Shown: positions 17,143 to 26,194, counted from the stretch's first letter. The stretch is 64,000 bases of DNA from Microbacterium sp. LWH13-1.2 (GCF_038397735.1 NZ_CP151635.1:2666001-2730000); one strand, 5' to 3'. The notes: generated by a model from the letters alone, not told the origin. Made by a program: numbers and translations.

Positions 17143-18002
17143 CGACTCGCTCCCAGCATCCTCTGCAGACGTTCCCCCAAGAGAGTGAAAGAGATCACGG
17201 TGAGGACGATCATGACTCCGGCCGCGGTCGTCTGTTGGGGGTTCCCCGCGAGGAGCTCGGTACGGCCGGCGATGACCATGGCCCCCCACTCCGCGGTCGG
17301 CGGCTGGACTCCAAGTCCGATGAACGACAGCGCACCGAACTCGAGCAGCGCGACACTGAAGCCGAAAGTGGCCTGAGCGAGCACGATCGGCAGGACACCG
17401 CGCAGAATATGCGCATTGATTCGCACGGTGGACACTCCGGAGAGCGCAAGCGCCTCGACGTAGGGGCGGTGACGCTCCTGCAGCGCGGTTCCCCTGATCA
17501 CTCGCGCTACGTAGGGCGAGCTCGCGAATGCCATGGCCAGCACAGGCGCCCAGAATCCGGCACCGAGAACCGTGACCGCGATGATCGCCACGATCATCCC
17601 GGGTATGGCGATGAACACGTTGAGAACCGAGGACGTCGCACTGTCCACGAACCCGCCGTACCAGGACGACAGCAGAGCGAGGAAGGTGCCGATGACGACG
17701 CTGATGCAGACGATGAGCACCGCTGCCGCGTAGCTGATCTGTGCGCCCCAGAGAATCCGGGAGAGCAGGTCTCGTCCGAGCGAATCCGTGCCGAGGAGGT
17801 GCGCCGGACTCGGACCTTGGTTGGCGGCGAGGAGATCAGTGGAATCCGGGGCGTACGGTGCGACCAGCGGCCCGATCGCGGCCATCACGATCAGCGCCCC
17901 GCAGAGGACGATGAGGAAGATCGTGTACGGATCCAGGGTACGCAGGCGTGTCCGGCTCCATCGAGGAATGCGCAGAGCTGAGGTGATCCCGGCGAGTGTC
18001 AT
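17139..18002 (-). CDS. Opp/Dpp-type ABC importer permease (OppC-like)
   Basis: 287-aa membrane protein, second permease of the importer. An N-terminal helix (YTIFLIVLCGALIVMAAIGP), then HLLGTDSLGRDLLSRIL, which is diagnostic for OppC/DppC, then five further helices with an EAA-type loop (YVEALALSGVSTVRI). ATG 18002 has AAGGAG upstream and overlaps the OppB stop (ATGA). Confidence 0.92.
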   Translation of the reverse strand: MTLAGITSALRIPRWSRTRLRTLDPYTIFLIVLCGALIVMAAIGPLVAPYAPDSTDLLAANQGPSPAHLLGTDSLGRDLLSRILWGAQISYAAAVLIVCISVVIGTFLALLSSWYGGFVDSATSSVLNVFIAIPGMIVAIIAVTVLGAGFWAPVLAMAFASSPYVARVIRGTALQERHRPYVEALALSGVSTVRINAHILRGVLPIVLAQATFGFSVALLEFGALSFIGLGVQPPTAEWGAMVIAGRTELLAGNPQQTTAAGVMIVLTVISFTLLGERLQRMLGASR

Positions 18003-19018
18003 GCTTTCTCCTTTCGGGATCGGAGCGACGGATCCAGGAGCACATGGATCACATCGACCAGTGCCATGACGATCACGTACACGGCGACGACGATGACGGA
18101 GACCGCCGCGACCACAGGGACATCCTTGGTCCCCACGCTGCGGACGAGCAGGGATCCGATCCCGTCGAGGGTGAAGGCCGTCTCGACGATCACGCTGCCC
18201 GCGACGAGTGCGGCGAGAGTGAGACCTGTCGCTGTGACGATCGGGACCCCGGCATTGCGCAGCACATGCTTCCCGATCACCAGATGCCGCGGCAGTCCCC
18301 TGCCGACCGCCGTACGGACATGCTCCTTCGACCGCTGATCGTCGATGGACGCCATCGAGATCTGCGCCATGTAAGCGATCCACGACACCGAGAGCGCGAT
18401 CGCCGGGAGAGTCAGATGCCAGAGCCGATCCACGCCAGGCGCGCCCGCGCCGAAGCTCGGAAACCACCGCAGGTTCACTGCGAAGAGCCCGAGGAGCGCC
18501 GTCGCCGCAACATAGCTCGGTATCGAGATCAACAGGGCGATCAGTCCTGCGATCGCAGGTCTGATGCGCTCGGTGAGCCCGCCGATCAGACCGAGCGCGA
18601 TACCGAGCAGCACGATCAGGACGGCGGCGTAGAGGACGAGCTGCAGAGTGACCTCTGCGCGAGGCGCGAGCACGGAGATGACAGAGTCCCGGTAGGTGTA
18701 CGAGGTGCCGAGGTCTCCACGCAGCAGACCTCCGATCCACTCGACATAGCGCACGATCAGCGGCTTGTCCAGGCCCAGCTGCTCTCGCATGGCCGCGCGG
18801 GCCTCCTCGGTCGCCTTCCCTCCGAGGATCTGAGCGATCGGGTCTCCCGGCGTGAGGGACAGCGCCGAGAAGACGAGGAACGACGTCACGAGTATCGTCG
18901 CCACGGGGAGCACGATCCAGCGCACGAGCCGTTGGCGCACTCTGGTCGCCGCAGAGGCGCGCCTTCCGATCGCCCGCACGCTCACGGTCGATGGCCCCAG
19001 ATCGATCCCCGCCGTCAC
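17999..19018 (-). CDS. Opp/Dpp-type ABC importer permease (OppB-like)
   Basis: 339-aa membrane protein, first permease. Landmarks of OppB: SLTPGDPIAQILGGKA, a periplasmic stretch ending GLLRGDLGTSYTYRDSV, then helices with the SWIAYMAQISMAS and ALVAGSVIVETAFTLDGIG segments. GTG 19018 overlaps the amidase stop (GTGA). The first 30 residues are a soluble, basic leader. It works with the two lipoproteins at 11007 and 23899. Confidence 0.9.
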   Translation of the reverse strand: MTAGIDLGPSTVSVRAIGRRASAATRVRQRLVRWIVLPVATILVTSFLVFSALSLTPGDPIAQILGGKATEEARAAMREQLGLDKPLIVRYVEWIGGLLRGDLGTSYTYRDSVISVLAPRAEVTLQLVLYAAVLIVLLGIALGLIGGLTERIRPAIAGLIALLISIPSYVAATALLGLFAVNLRWFPSFGAGAPGVDRLWHLTLPAIALSVSWIAYMAQISMASIDDQRSKEHVRTAVGRGLPRHLVIGKHVLRNAGVPIVTATGLTLAALVAGSVIVETAFTLDGIGSLLVRSVGTKDVPVVAAVSVIVVAVYVIVMALVDVIHVLLDPSLRSRKEKA

Positions 19019-20442
19019 TGCCGGAACTCCGGGCGCAGGTGAGCCCACGGTTGCAGAGTCTCCCAGACGGCGGCCATCTGCAGAAGCCGCGCGTCGTGAT
19101 GCTGAGGCATGTGCAGCTGCATGCCGACGGGCATCCCGTCGGAATCGAACCCCGCCGGCACCGTGATCGCGGGGATCCCGGCATGAGATGCGGGTTCGGT
19201 GTACCGATGAAAGTCGATAGCCGGGTGCGCGACGGGCACCCCGTCTATCTCGGTGTTGCCCCCTGCTGCGCCCGGATGCGGGAACGCCGCCACCGGGCTC
19301 GTGGGAGTGATGAGCAGATCGAACTCCTCGAACACGCGGTTGTAGGTCCGGGTGATCTCGGCTCGAGTCTCGGAAGCCGTGTGAAGGTATCTCTCCAGCG
19401 TGAGACGCTGCGCTGCCTCGCTGACGCTGCGCATGGCGGGATGCGGCAGCGGGGCGTTCGGATCGAGGAAGGCGGGCCCCCAGAAATCGATGAAGTACTC
19501 CACCGGGTCCGGCAGAGGCAGCTCGATGAGATTGACCTCGGCTCCTGCACCTGCCAGCACGTCGATGGCCCGACGGACGACGGCGGCCACCTCCGCACTC
19601 GGGGCCGCACCGGACGGGCTCTGCGCGTAGGCGATGCGGACACCGGCGAGGTCGGCGGGAAGGGCGCGCACGACGCTGACGAAGTCTCGGGCGGGCAGCG
19701 GCGTCGAGAACGGAGCCGATGGGTGATGCCCTGCCGTGACCTCCAGCAGAAGAGCCTGATCGACGACGGTACGGGTGAGCGGACCGTCGGTCACCGCCGA
19801 GTCCCAGGGGTGCTCACCCGGGATCCAACGCAGCGAGGCCTTGAGTCCGACCACACCGCAGTAGGACGCGGGGATGCGCACCGACCCGCCGCCGTCTGAG
19901 CCCCAGGCGAGCTGTCCCATGCCGGATGCGCTCGCCACTGCTGCACCGCCGCTGGATCCGCCGGCGGTGCGCGACAGCCGCCAAGGGTTGTTGGTGACTC
20001 CGGTGAGCGCGCTCTCGGTGACTCCGAGCATCCCGAACTCCGGGGTGGTCGTCTTGCCGATGAGGATAGCCCCAGCGCCTCGAAGACGGCCCACTGCGAG
20101 AGAATCCGCATCGGGGACGTGCTCGGCGAACTGCGTGCTGCCGAAGGTCGTTCTGATCCCCGCTGTGGCCGAGAGGTCCTTGACGGTGAGCGGCACGCCG
20201 AACAGCGGAGGCAGGTCTGCGGGATCTGCTCGCATCACCTCGTCGTCCGCACGCGCCGCGTGCTCCATGGCCTGCTCTGCGAGAACAGTGACGAAGGCGT
20301 TCGTCGCCTCCTCGTGCGCATCGATCTGACGAAGCGCCGCAGCCACCGCTTCGGATGGCTTGACGCTGCGAGAGCGGATGAGGGACGCCACGTCTGCACC
20401 GGACATCCAGGCCAGCTCGTCGGAGGGCGGGGTCGTCAGCAT
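19015..20442 (-). CDS. Amidase-signature family hydrolase
   Basis: 475-aa amidase of the Ser-cisSer-Lys family. Catalytic Lys lies in VPLTVKDLSA, the Gly/Ser loop in AGGSSGGAAVASASG and the second active-site stretch in GSDGGGSVRIPAS. ATG 20442 shares a base with the stop of the MaoC-like gene upstream (TGATG). It is encoded in the same overlapping chain as the importer, so it probably hydrolyses an amide bond in the imported compound or in the first product. Aryl-acylamides, hydantoin-derived carbamoyls or nitrile-derived amides are all possible. Confidence 0.9.
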   Translation of the reverse strand: MLTTPPSDELAWMSGADVASLIRSRSVKPSEAVAAALRQIDAHEEATNAFVTVLAEQAMEHAARADDEVMRADPADLPPLFGVPLTVKDLSATAGIRTTFGSTQFAEHVPDADSLAVGRLRGAGAILIGKTTTPEFGMLGVTESALTGVTNNPWRLSRTAGGSSGGAAVASASGMGQLAWGSDGGGSVRIPASYCGVVGLKASLRWIPGEHPWDSAVTDGPLTRTVVDQALLLEVTAGHHPSAPFSTPLPARDFVSVVRALPADLAGVRIAYAQSPSGAAPSAEVAAVVRRAIDVLAGAGAEVNLIELPLPDPVEYFIDFWGPAFLDPNAPLPHPAMRSVSEAAQRLTLERYLHTASETRAEITRTYNRVFEEFDLLITPTSPVAAFPHPGAAGGNTEIDGVPVAHPAIDFHRYTEPASHAGIPAITVPAGFDSDGMPVGMQLHMPQHHDARLLQMAAVWETLQPWAHLRPEFRQ

Positions 20443-20924
20443 CACGCCTCGTCCTCCTCGTCCACGCTCCACAGCGCCTTCCACGTCGCGACCATCGCCG
20501 GTCGCTCGGCTCCCTCGAGCTCCATGACGCAGTCGTACGTGACGAGGTAGCCATCGGTCCGCGGCTGCAGCTGCGTGATCTCGCCCGCGACTCGCACACG
20601 GTCGGAGCTGGTCACCGGAGAGGTGAATCGAACTCGATCGAGTCCGTAGTTCCACCCCGTCCACGCGTCCGCCTCGACGTAAGACACCTGGCCGACGAGG
20701 TGATCCAGGAGCGCGAGCAGATGGAACCCCTCGACCAGGCCTTCCGGATACGCCGCAGGATCGAAAGGGCTCTCGGTGTGATCCAGGTAGGACGCCTTAT
20801 CGAAATGGGTTCTGGCTTCGTCGGATATCTCGAGCCACTCGCTGACGAACCGTCGTCCTACGAGACTTTCGATCTCGTTCCACGGTGCCACGGCGCTCTC
20901 GGCGCCGGATGGGATAGTGCTCAC
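20442..20924 (-). CDS. MaoC-fold protein lacking the hydratase His
   Basis: 160-aa hotdog-fold protein similar to the MaoC dehydratase at 28072-28524: both have the GLDRVRF/GLDKVRF stretch after a Tyr-Gly. In true enoyl-CoA hydratases of this group a His precedes Gly-Phe (IAHGF in the paralogue); here the matching stretch is LVEGFH, and the preceding Asp region is also altered (SYLDHTES). It may bind a CoA thioester without hydrating it, or be a thioesterase-like or scaffold protein. GTG 20924 follows GAGGAG; upstream start codons lack a site. First gene of the amidase/Opp operon. Confidence 0.72.
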   Translation of the reverse strand: MSTIPSGAESAVAPWNEIESLVGRRFVSEWLEISDEARTHFDKASYLDHTESPFDPAAYPEGLVEGFHLLALLDHLVGQVSYVEADAWTGWNYGLDRVRFTSPVTSSDRVRVAGEITQLQPRTDGYLVTYDCVMELEGAERPAMVATWKALWSVDEEDEA

Positions 20925-21017
20925 GGTGCTCCTCGGGTACTCGCCCTCAAGGTCGGGTGAAAGCACTCTACGAAAAAACCCGCCGTTTGTATAGAGCTCG
21001 TCACAAAATAAAAATCG

Positions 21018-21611
21018 TCAGCCGTTCGCGCTCTGCGCGCTCACCAAGCCAAGCGCCGCCAAGCCGCGCTCCACTGTCCTTCGCTGACGCTCTTCCGTCC
21101 AGTACTGCGGGTGCTCGACCGCGGAGAGCACGGCGCCGTTGACCAGCATGCGAAGGAAATCGACCGCCTCCTCCATCACGTCCTCATCGATCAGACCGTC
21201 GAGTCTCGTCCGGAACGCCGAGCGGGCCCTGCCCTCCATCGAGTCGAAGAAGCTCGCGATCGTGCTGTTCTCCGCAGAGTGGACGAGCGCCACCCTGCAG
21301 CGCTCGATATCGATCTCCTCAGGTGTCAGCGGAACCATCCACAGCAGGTATGCACGCAGGTCGTCGACGCGATCGCCGGTCAGGGAGAGCGTCGCGAGAT
21401 CGTCGTCGTAGTTCGTGGACAACTCATCGATGATGCCGGCCAGAAGCGTCTGACGATCCGCATAGAAGTGCGTCACCAACGTGATGGAGCCGTTGAGTTC
21501 GCGCGCCAGCGCCCGAAGGGTCAGCCCGTCTGGGCCGCTGCGCGCGAGCACGCGCATCGCCGCCACACTGATCTCGTGCCTGCGCTCCGCGTGGTCGACG
21601 ATCTTCGGCAT
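21018..21611 (-). CDS. TetR-family transcriptional regulator
   Basis: 197-aa regulator. N-terminal HTH: EISVAAMRVLARSGPDGLTL, RALARELNGSITLVTHFYAD, with the typical Tyr at the recognition-helix end; the C-terminal ligand domain is unassigned. ATG 21611 follows GAGGAG. It lies immediately upstream of the MaoC-like/amidase/importer operon on the same strand, with a 93-bp A+T-rich gap, and is a likely local regulator of the region. Confidence 0.87.
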   Translation of the reverse strand: MPKIVDHAERRHEISVAAMRVLARSGPDGLTLRALARELNGSITLVTHFYADRQTLLAGIIDELSTNYDDDLATLSLTGDRVDDLRAYLLWMVPLTPEEIDIERCRVALVHSAENSTIASFFDSMEGRARSAFRTRLDGLIDEDVMEEAVDFLRMLVNGAVLSAVEHPQYWTEERQRRTVERGLAALGLVSAQSANG

Positions 21612-21643
21612 GATTACTCCTCTGCGTACGGGCCACCGCCCCG

Positions 21644-22108
21644 TCAGAGCAGCTGGAAGACGCGGATCCGGATCCGCTCGCCCTCATCGCTTGCCACCCC
21701 GATGAACTGATTCTCGGCCAACCATCGGTACGTGGGCGAATCCGTGCGGAAGGTGAAGGCCGTACGGAAATAGTACGAGCCATCCTCGACGGGCCCCCCC
21801 GCTTCGAGGAGCTCTTCGACCTCGAGAGTCGCGCGGAAGTAGCCGACGTTGGTCACATCCACCACGACGCCATCGCTCGTCTTGATGAGGTATCGCGCCT
21901 CGACGCGCGTCGTGTCCTGGCGCTTCACCGACCAGTCGCCGCCGCCCGGGAGCACCTCGCCGACGAGCCGTGGCCCTTCGAGGCTCCCTCCCGTGATGGG
22001 GGTGAACCACAGCTTCTCGTCTTCTCCGACGCCGATGTGCCACCCCTCGGCGATATCCACGAGGAGGTCGAAGGCAAACTCGAAGGTCGGCATGGTCAGG
22101 TCGGTCAT
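21644..22108 (-). CDS. DUF3237-family protein
   Basis: 154-aa small beta-rich protein of the DUF3237 family: a lipocalin-like barrel, with GPRLVGEVLPGGGDW, ARYLIKTSDGVVVDVTNVG and a C-terminal NQFIGVASDEGERI. Members are common in aromatic and steroid-like catabolic clusters but their reaction is unknown. It lies 32 nt upstream of the TetR gene and 66 nt downstream of the amidohydrolase, probably on the transcript that begins at the second binding protein. Confidence 0.8.
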   Translation of the reverse strand: MTDLTMPTFEFAFDLLVDIAEGWHIGVGEDEKLWFTPITGGSLEGPRLVGEVLPGGGDWSVKRQDTTRVEARYLIKTSDGVVVDVTNVGYFRATLEVEELLEAGGPVEDGSYYFRTAFTFRTDSPTYRWLAENQFIGVASDEGERIRIRVFQLL

Positions 22109-22174
22109 GGGGGTTCCTTTTGTCGTGGTCCTTCAGGTGTGTTCCTCGGCGGTCATGCGCAGACCCGAGCGGAA

Positions 22175-23869
22175 TCATCGGGGCGCCGGCAGATGTCCCG
22201 ACACGACCGCCCCCCGGTAGACGACCGCGGACGGACGAACGGCGGCGAGATCCTGACCGGGAGTCGTGAACGGGTCGACGTTGAGCACGACGAGGTTCGC
22301 GAGCTTTCCCGGCGACACGTTGCCGTAGTCCTTCTCGATGCGCAGCTGGACCGCGGCATCGATCGTGTATCCCCGGAGCAGCCTGGACAGCGACAGCGAC
22401 GCTGCGGCGGCAGGGCGCCTGCTCTCGACGAATCGTTCAGCATCCAGCGGCACCTCCGGATCGATCCGGGTGACGGCGATCTGCATGCCGAAGAAGGGCG
22501 CCGCCCGGTGCAGTTCAGCGGCCGACACCACATCACTCGAGAACGTGACCCGCGCACCGGCGTCGGCGATCGCGGCCACGTCGTACATACGCTCCCAGCG
22601 ATGCGTACCGAGATGGCGCGCGGCCTCCTCCCCGAAGTATCCGCCGGACCAATGATTGGTCCAGTTGACGATCACTCCGAGCTCAGCGGGTCGAGCCAGA
22701 TCGGCCGGATCCACGAGCTCGCAGTGAGCGAATGTGACCTGGACGTTCCATGCGATGCCCTCTGCCTCCACCTGAGACCGTGCACGCTCTACCGCGTCGC
22801 ACGCCGTGCGGAAGGCCCTGTCGCCGACCATGTGGATGTGAAGGTCCACGGCTGCTCCGTTGCACAGACGCAGGCACTCGACGAGATCGTCGAGCTCCAT
22901 CTGGATCGCCCCCAGCGGGCCCGCATTGTCTTCGCTGAGCAGCGGATCGATGACGGCCCCGCTGCCGAGTTCGTTCGTGCCGTCGAGGAACAGCTTGACG
23001 GTGCGCACCCGCACCTTGCTCGAGTCGGAGTCATCATCGAGCGCAGCCACCATCTCGAGCGCCTCTGGCAGATCGTCCAGGGTGCGGAACCGAATCGCTC
23101 CCTCGTAGTGCATGTGGAGGTCTCCGCGGCTGTCGAGCTCTCGCATCGCAGTGATGACCTCCGGCGACTCGATGAGCGCGTCGAACACGGCCACCACTCC
23201 GGTGCTCCCGAGGAAGTCCAGGACCGGCCGGATGATCTCCGGCGTCGGCCGCTCCGGCGGTGTCCAGCCCAACGCTTCATACATTCGCGGAAGGAACCCC
23301 GCGTGCGCATTCTCGAAGATGTACCCGGTCGGGCGTCCACCGGCATCCCTCGCGAATCGCTCAAGTCCTGGCACAGGGTCCGGAGTGTTCTCGTCGACAC
23401 CGAGGAGCTCGAGCATCCGGGTGTTGACCCAGCTCGCATGATCGCCGGAGTCCTGTACGAGCACCGGACGATCGGAGATAGCGCTATCGAGCAGCTCCTT
23501 CGTCGCGCCGGCTTCGCCGAGGAGCGCAGTCGGGAAGTACTCGAAATACAGGTACGGTGCCTCCTCTTTCGGATGCGCTGCGCCGTGGTCGCGAATGGCA
23601 TCGAGGACCTCGTCCACACTGTGCGTCTCCGGCAGCTGTACATGCCATCTGCTCATCGCCACGAGGGCGGGGTGGGAGTGGGCATCGATCAGACCGGGGA
23701 TCACCGTCCTCCCATCGAGATCCACCGTCGGGAGATCGTGATCCACGGGGAGATCGGAGGCACGACCCACCCACTCGAAGCGGCCGTCTCGGATCACGAC
23801 GGTGTCCGCCACGGGACACTGGTCGTCGGAGGTGTGGATCACCGCATTCGTCAGGATCATGCCGGACAT
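22175..23869 (-). CDS. Metal-dependent amidohydrolase (YtcJ-like, Amidohydro_3)
   Basis: 564-aa TIM-barrel amidohydrolase. N-terminal beta segment (MILTNAVIHTSDD), metal-binding HxH in GLIDAHSHPALVAM, later His ligands in VDLHIHMVGDRAF and VTFAHCELV, and the Asp in VTFSSDVVSA; C-terminal GKLANLVVLNVDP. YtcJ-like enzymes hydrolyse exocyclic amides, formamides or similar bonds. ATG 23869 follows GAAAGGGTG; an alternative ATG at 23902 overlaps the stop of the upstream binding-protein gene (ATGA) and would encode the ribosome site as protein. Co-transcribed with the second binding protein, so its substrate may be what that protein captures. Confidence 0.87.
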   Translation of the reverse strand: MSGMILTNAVIHTSDDQCPVADTVVIRDGRFEWVGRASDLPVDHDLPTVDLDGRTVIPGLIDAHSHPALVAMSRWHVQLPETHSVDEVLDAIRDHGAAHPKEEAPYLYFEYFPTALLGEAGATKELLDSAISDRPVLVQDSGDHASWVNTRMLELLGVDENTPDPVPGLERFARDAGGRPTGYIFENAHAGFLPRMYEALGWTPPERPTPEIIRPVLDFLGSTGVVAVFDALIESPEVITAMRELDSRGDLHMHYEGAIRFRTLDDLPEALEMVAALDDDSDSSKVRVRTVKLFLDGTNELGSGAVIDPLLSEDNAGPLGAIQMELDDLVECLRLCNGAAVDLHIHMVGDRAFRTACDAVERARSQVEAEGIAWNVQVTFAHCELVDPADLARPAELGVIVNWTNHWSGGYFGEEAARHLGTHRWERMYDVAAIADAGARVTFSSDVVSAAELHRAAPFFGMQIAVTRIDPEVPLDAERFVESRRPAAAASLSLSRLLRGYTIDAAVQLRIEKDYGNVSPGKLANLVVLNVDPFTTPGQDLAAVRPSAVVYRGAVVSGHLPAPR

Positions 23870-23898
23870 CACCCTTTCGCGGGGCAGGACTCCCCGAT

Positions 23899-25554
23899 TC
23901 ATTCACCACCACCGGTGCCGCCGAGGTAGGCGACGGAGGGCATCGACATGTACGCGAAAGAAGTGATCGCGCCGCCGAGACGGCTGTTGAGGAACGTCGT
24001 GGTGTGCAGGCTCAGCAGCGGGATCGCGGCCGACGTCGCCTCCCCGATCTCCTGCGCCTGGATCACGAGGCGCGCACGGTCCTCCGGATCGACGGCCGCT
24101 CGCGCCCGCTCGAGGAGAGTGGCGAGCTCGGGATCGGCGATCTGCGTGTAGTTGTAAGGGGCGCCTTCCGTCAGGGTGAATCCGAGGGGCTCCAGCGGCT
24201 CCGCCGTCGCGTTGAAGGACTCGCCGAGCAGCAGGTCCAAGCCGAAGCGCTCCCTGGTCACCGTGTCGTAGGAGGCGGTCGAATAGTCGAGGGGCTGGAG
24301 ATCCTTGATCTCGATCTGCACACCGACCGTCTCTGCCTGCTGCTGCACCAGCTGCGCCACCCTCGAGAGGGTGGCCTGCCCCGCGGGCACGCCCAGCACC
24401 AGCGTCTCGCCGCCATAGCCTGAACCTTCGACGAGCTTCTTCGCGGCCTCGGGATCGAACGTCCGCTCAGCCGCCCACTTCTCATATGCGTCCTGGTACA
24501 GTTCGCGCTGCGCGGTCGGCCACGTGCGCGGGGTCACCGTGGCGTAGAGAGGGGCCGCCGCTCCGGAGTAGACGGTCGTCGCGAGCGCTTCTCTGTCGAT
24601 GGCCTTCTGCAAGCCATCCCGGAGGGCGACGTCGGCCAGCGGCCCGTCCGCCCTGGCCACATACAGCTGCAGGCTCTCCATCGACGGACCGAAGAAGAGC
24701 TGCCCGTTCGAGGCTGCCCCGAGAGTAGGCACTGCGGAGGGATCGATGCGGTATGCGCCGTCGATCTCGCCGGTCGACAGCGCCTGGGATGCGGCCGTGC
24801 TGTCCGTGATGAAGGTGAACTTCGCGCGCTCGACGAGCAGAGGGAGCTCCTTGTTCCAGTAGTCGGGGTTGCGCTCGATGGTGATGTCGCTTCCCGGGCG
24901 CCACTGGTCGAGCGTGTACGGCCCGCTGCACATGATCCCTCCTGCCGCAGTTCCGAACGACGCACCGGCCGTCTCGGCGAAGGAGCGTTCCACGACGGCA
25001 CCGGCGAAAGTCGCCATCTGCGCGTTGAACATCGCGTCAGGCTGGGCGAACCGAACCGTCACCGTGTCATCATCCGTCTTCTCGACGTCGGCGACGTTCG
25101 CGAACAGGAACGCGGTGATCGCAGCCGGGTCCGCGGCACGGTCCAGGCTGTAGACGATGTCGTCGGCGGTCACCGGCTGACCGTCCCAGAATGCCGCCTT
25201 CGCTTCGATCGTGTAGACGAGCGTCAGCGGATCCGGCGTCTCGAAGCTGACGAGGTTCGGGTGCAGGTTGTATTCCTCGTCGATCGCCAGGAGCGGGTCG
25301 CAGAGGTTCGCGACCACCGTCGCGCTCGAGTACGTCGCGGAGTCCCTGGGATCGAGTGTCGCAGGCTCACCATCGGGGAGGTTCCAGGTGATCTCCGACA
25401 CCGGCGCTGCACCAGACGGTGCGCGGTCGGTCAGCTCGACCTCGATCTCGGCTGATCCTGTCGAGGGAGAGCATGCGGTCACCGCCAGGAGAGCGACGAT
25501 GACCCCCGCGGTCATCGAAGCCTTGCGGCGCTGAGGGGACGTGCGTTCTGCCAT
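23899..25554 (-). CDS. ABC importer substrate-binding lipoprotein (SBP_bac_5 family), copy 2
   Basis: 551-aa lipoprotein with signal peptide and lipobox VTAC (Cys28). Same architecture as the protein at 11007-12656: WNLPDGEPATLDPRDS, AAFWDGQPVTADDIVYSLDRA, CSGPYTLDQWRPGSDI and NPDYWNKE. The two share many positions but are clearly diverged, so they are old paralogues. No permease or ATPase accompanies this copy; it probably docks on the OppBCDF core at 15335-19018 and widens the range of ligands. It starts a transcript that continues into the amidohydrolase and DUF3237 genes. A perfect palindrome overlaps its promoter. Confidence 0.9.
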   Translation of the reverse strand: MAERTSPQRRKASMTAGVIVALLAVTACSPSTGSAEIEVELTDRAPSGAAPVSEITWNLPDGEPATLDPRDSATYSSATVVANLCDPLLAIDEEYNLHPNLVSFETPDPLTLVYTIEAKAAFWDGQPVTADDIVYSLDRAADPAAITAFLFANVADVEKTDDDTVTVRFAQPDAMFNAQMATFAGAVVERSFAETAGASFGTAAGGIMCSGPYTLDQWRPGSDITIERNPDYWNKELPLLVERAKFTFITDSTAASQALSTGEIDGAYRIDPSAVPTLGAASNGQLFFGPSMESLQLYVARADGPLADVALRDGLQKAIDREALATTVYSGAAAPLYATVTPRTWPTAQRELYQDAYEKWAAERTFDPEAAKKLVEGSGYGGETLVLGVPAGQATLSRVAQLVQQQAETVGVQIEIKDLQPLDYSTASYDTVTRERFGLDLLLGESFNATAEPLEPLGFTLTEGAPYNYTQIADPELATLLERARAAVDPEDRARLVIQAQEIGEATSAAIPLLSLHTTTFLNSRLGGAITSFAYMSMPSVAYLGGTGGGE

Positions 25555-25569
25555 GGAGTCCTCCAGGTG

Positions 25570-25614
25570 AGCAACTGTTCAGACTTTTATAGAACAGTTG
25601 CTATTAAAAAAGCA
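25570..25614 (-). promoter_or_regulatory. Promoter with 11-bp-arm palindrome, operator candidate
   Basis: AGCAACTGTTC (25570-25580) and GAACAGTTGCT (25592-25602) are exact reverse complements around an 11-bp A+T-rich centre. On the minus strand the centre supplies a TATAAA-like -10 box with a TTGCTT -35 box about 18 bp upstream. The geometry is that of a repressed promoter for the binding protein at 25554. It lies between that gene and the MarR-type regulator, so either the MarR or the TetR protein is a candidate. Confidence 0.65.
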
Positions 25615-25658
25615 AGGAACGATCCGGGAAGAGACCCCCGACTTCGAGAGCACGCGCA

Positions 25659-26138
25659 TCAGCCGCGCGGCGAGAAGGCGACCTCACGCAGAATCTCGGC
25701 CAGCCGACCTTGCGCCTCCTCGTCGAGCACCGAGTACAACCGCTCCTCCGCCGCGCGCGCCGCGTGGTGGGCGACCCGGTGCAGGCGCACTCCGGCATCC
25801 GTCGCGACGACGACGTTCGCCCGGCGATCTCGAGGGTCAGGCTGCCGCTCGACAAGACCATCGGCCTGCAGTTCGTCGATGAGCGCCACGACCTGACTGG
25901 GATCGAGCCGGAGGAAGTCGGCGAGCTCGCGCTGCGACGGACGCTCGCCGGAGACGGCGAGTGCGAGCACCGAATAGGACCTCACACGCAGTCCGTGCGC
26001 CGCGAGCGCCACGTTTCCTGCGGCGAGCGACAGCGCGTTCGTCCGGGCGAGCAGGAAACTGAGCTCGTCGGCGAGGTCGCTCTCGCGCAGCCGGTCCACA
26101 GCCACGCTCACATCGTCGGTCGGAATCGGGGAGGTCAC
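25659..26138 (-). CDS. MarR-family transcriptional regulator
   Basis: 159-aa winged-HTH regulator. Core: RSYSVLALAVSGERPSQREL, ADFLRLDPSQVVALIDELQA, DGLVERQPDPRDRRANVV, which is the conserved MarR wing. It is divergent from the SDR operon at 26227 with an 88-bp gap that contains a perfect palindrome, so it most likely represses that operon until a CoA thioester or aromatic effector binds. GTG 26138 is chosen; the longer frame to 26171 would run into the operator. Confidence 0.88.
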   Translation of the reverse strand: MTSPIPTDDVSVAVDRLRESDLADELSFLLARTNALSLAAGNVALAAHGLRVRSYSVLALAVSGERPSQRELADFLRLDPSQVVALIDELQADGLVERQPDPRDRRANVVVATDAGVRLHRVAHHAARAAEERLYSVLDEEAQGRLAEILREVAFSPRG

Positions 26139-26167
26139 GACGCAACGATAACAAATGATGAGATAAG

Positions 26168-26194
26168 ACAATGATTGACTTTCTCAATCATTGT
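26168..26194. promoter_or_regulatory. MarR operator candidate (11-bp perfect inverted repeat)
   Basis: ACAATGATTGA and TCAATCATTGT are exact reverse complements separated by CTTTC. The left arm carries TTGACT, which can serve as -35 box for the operon starting at 26227. Position between a MarR gene and its divergent target makes this the probable operator. Confidence 0.72.
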
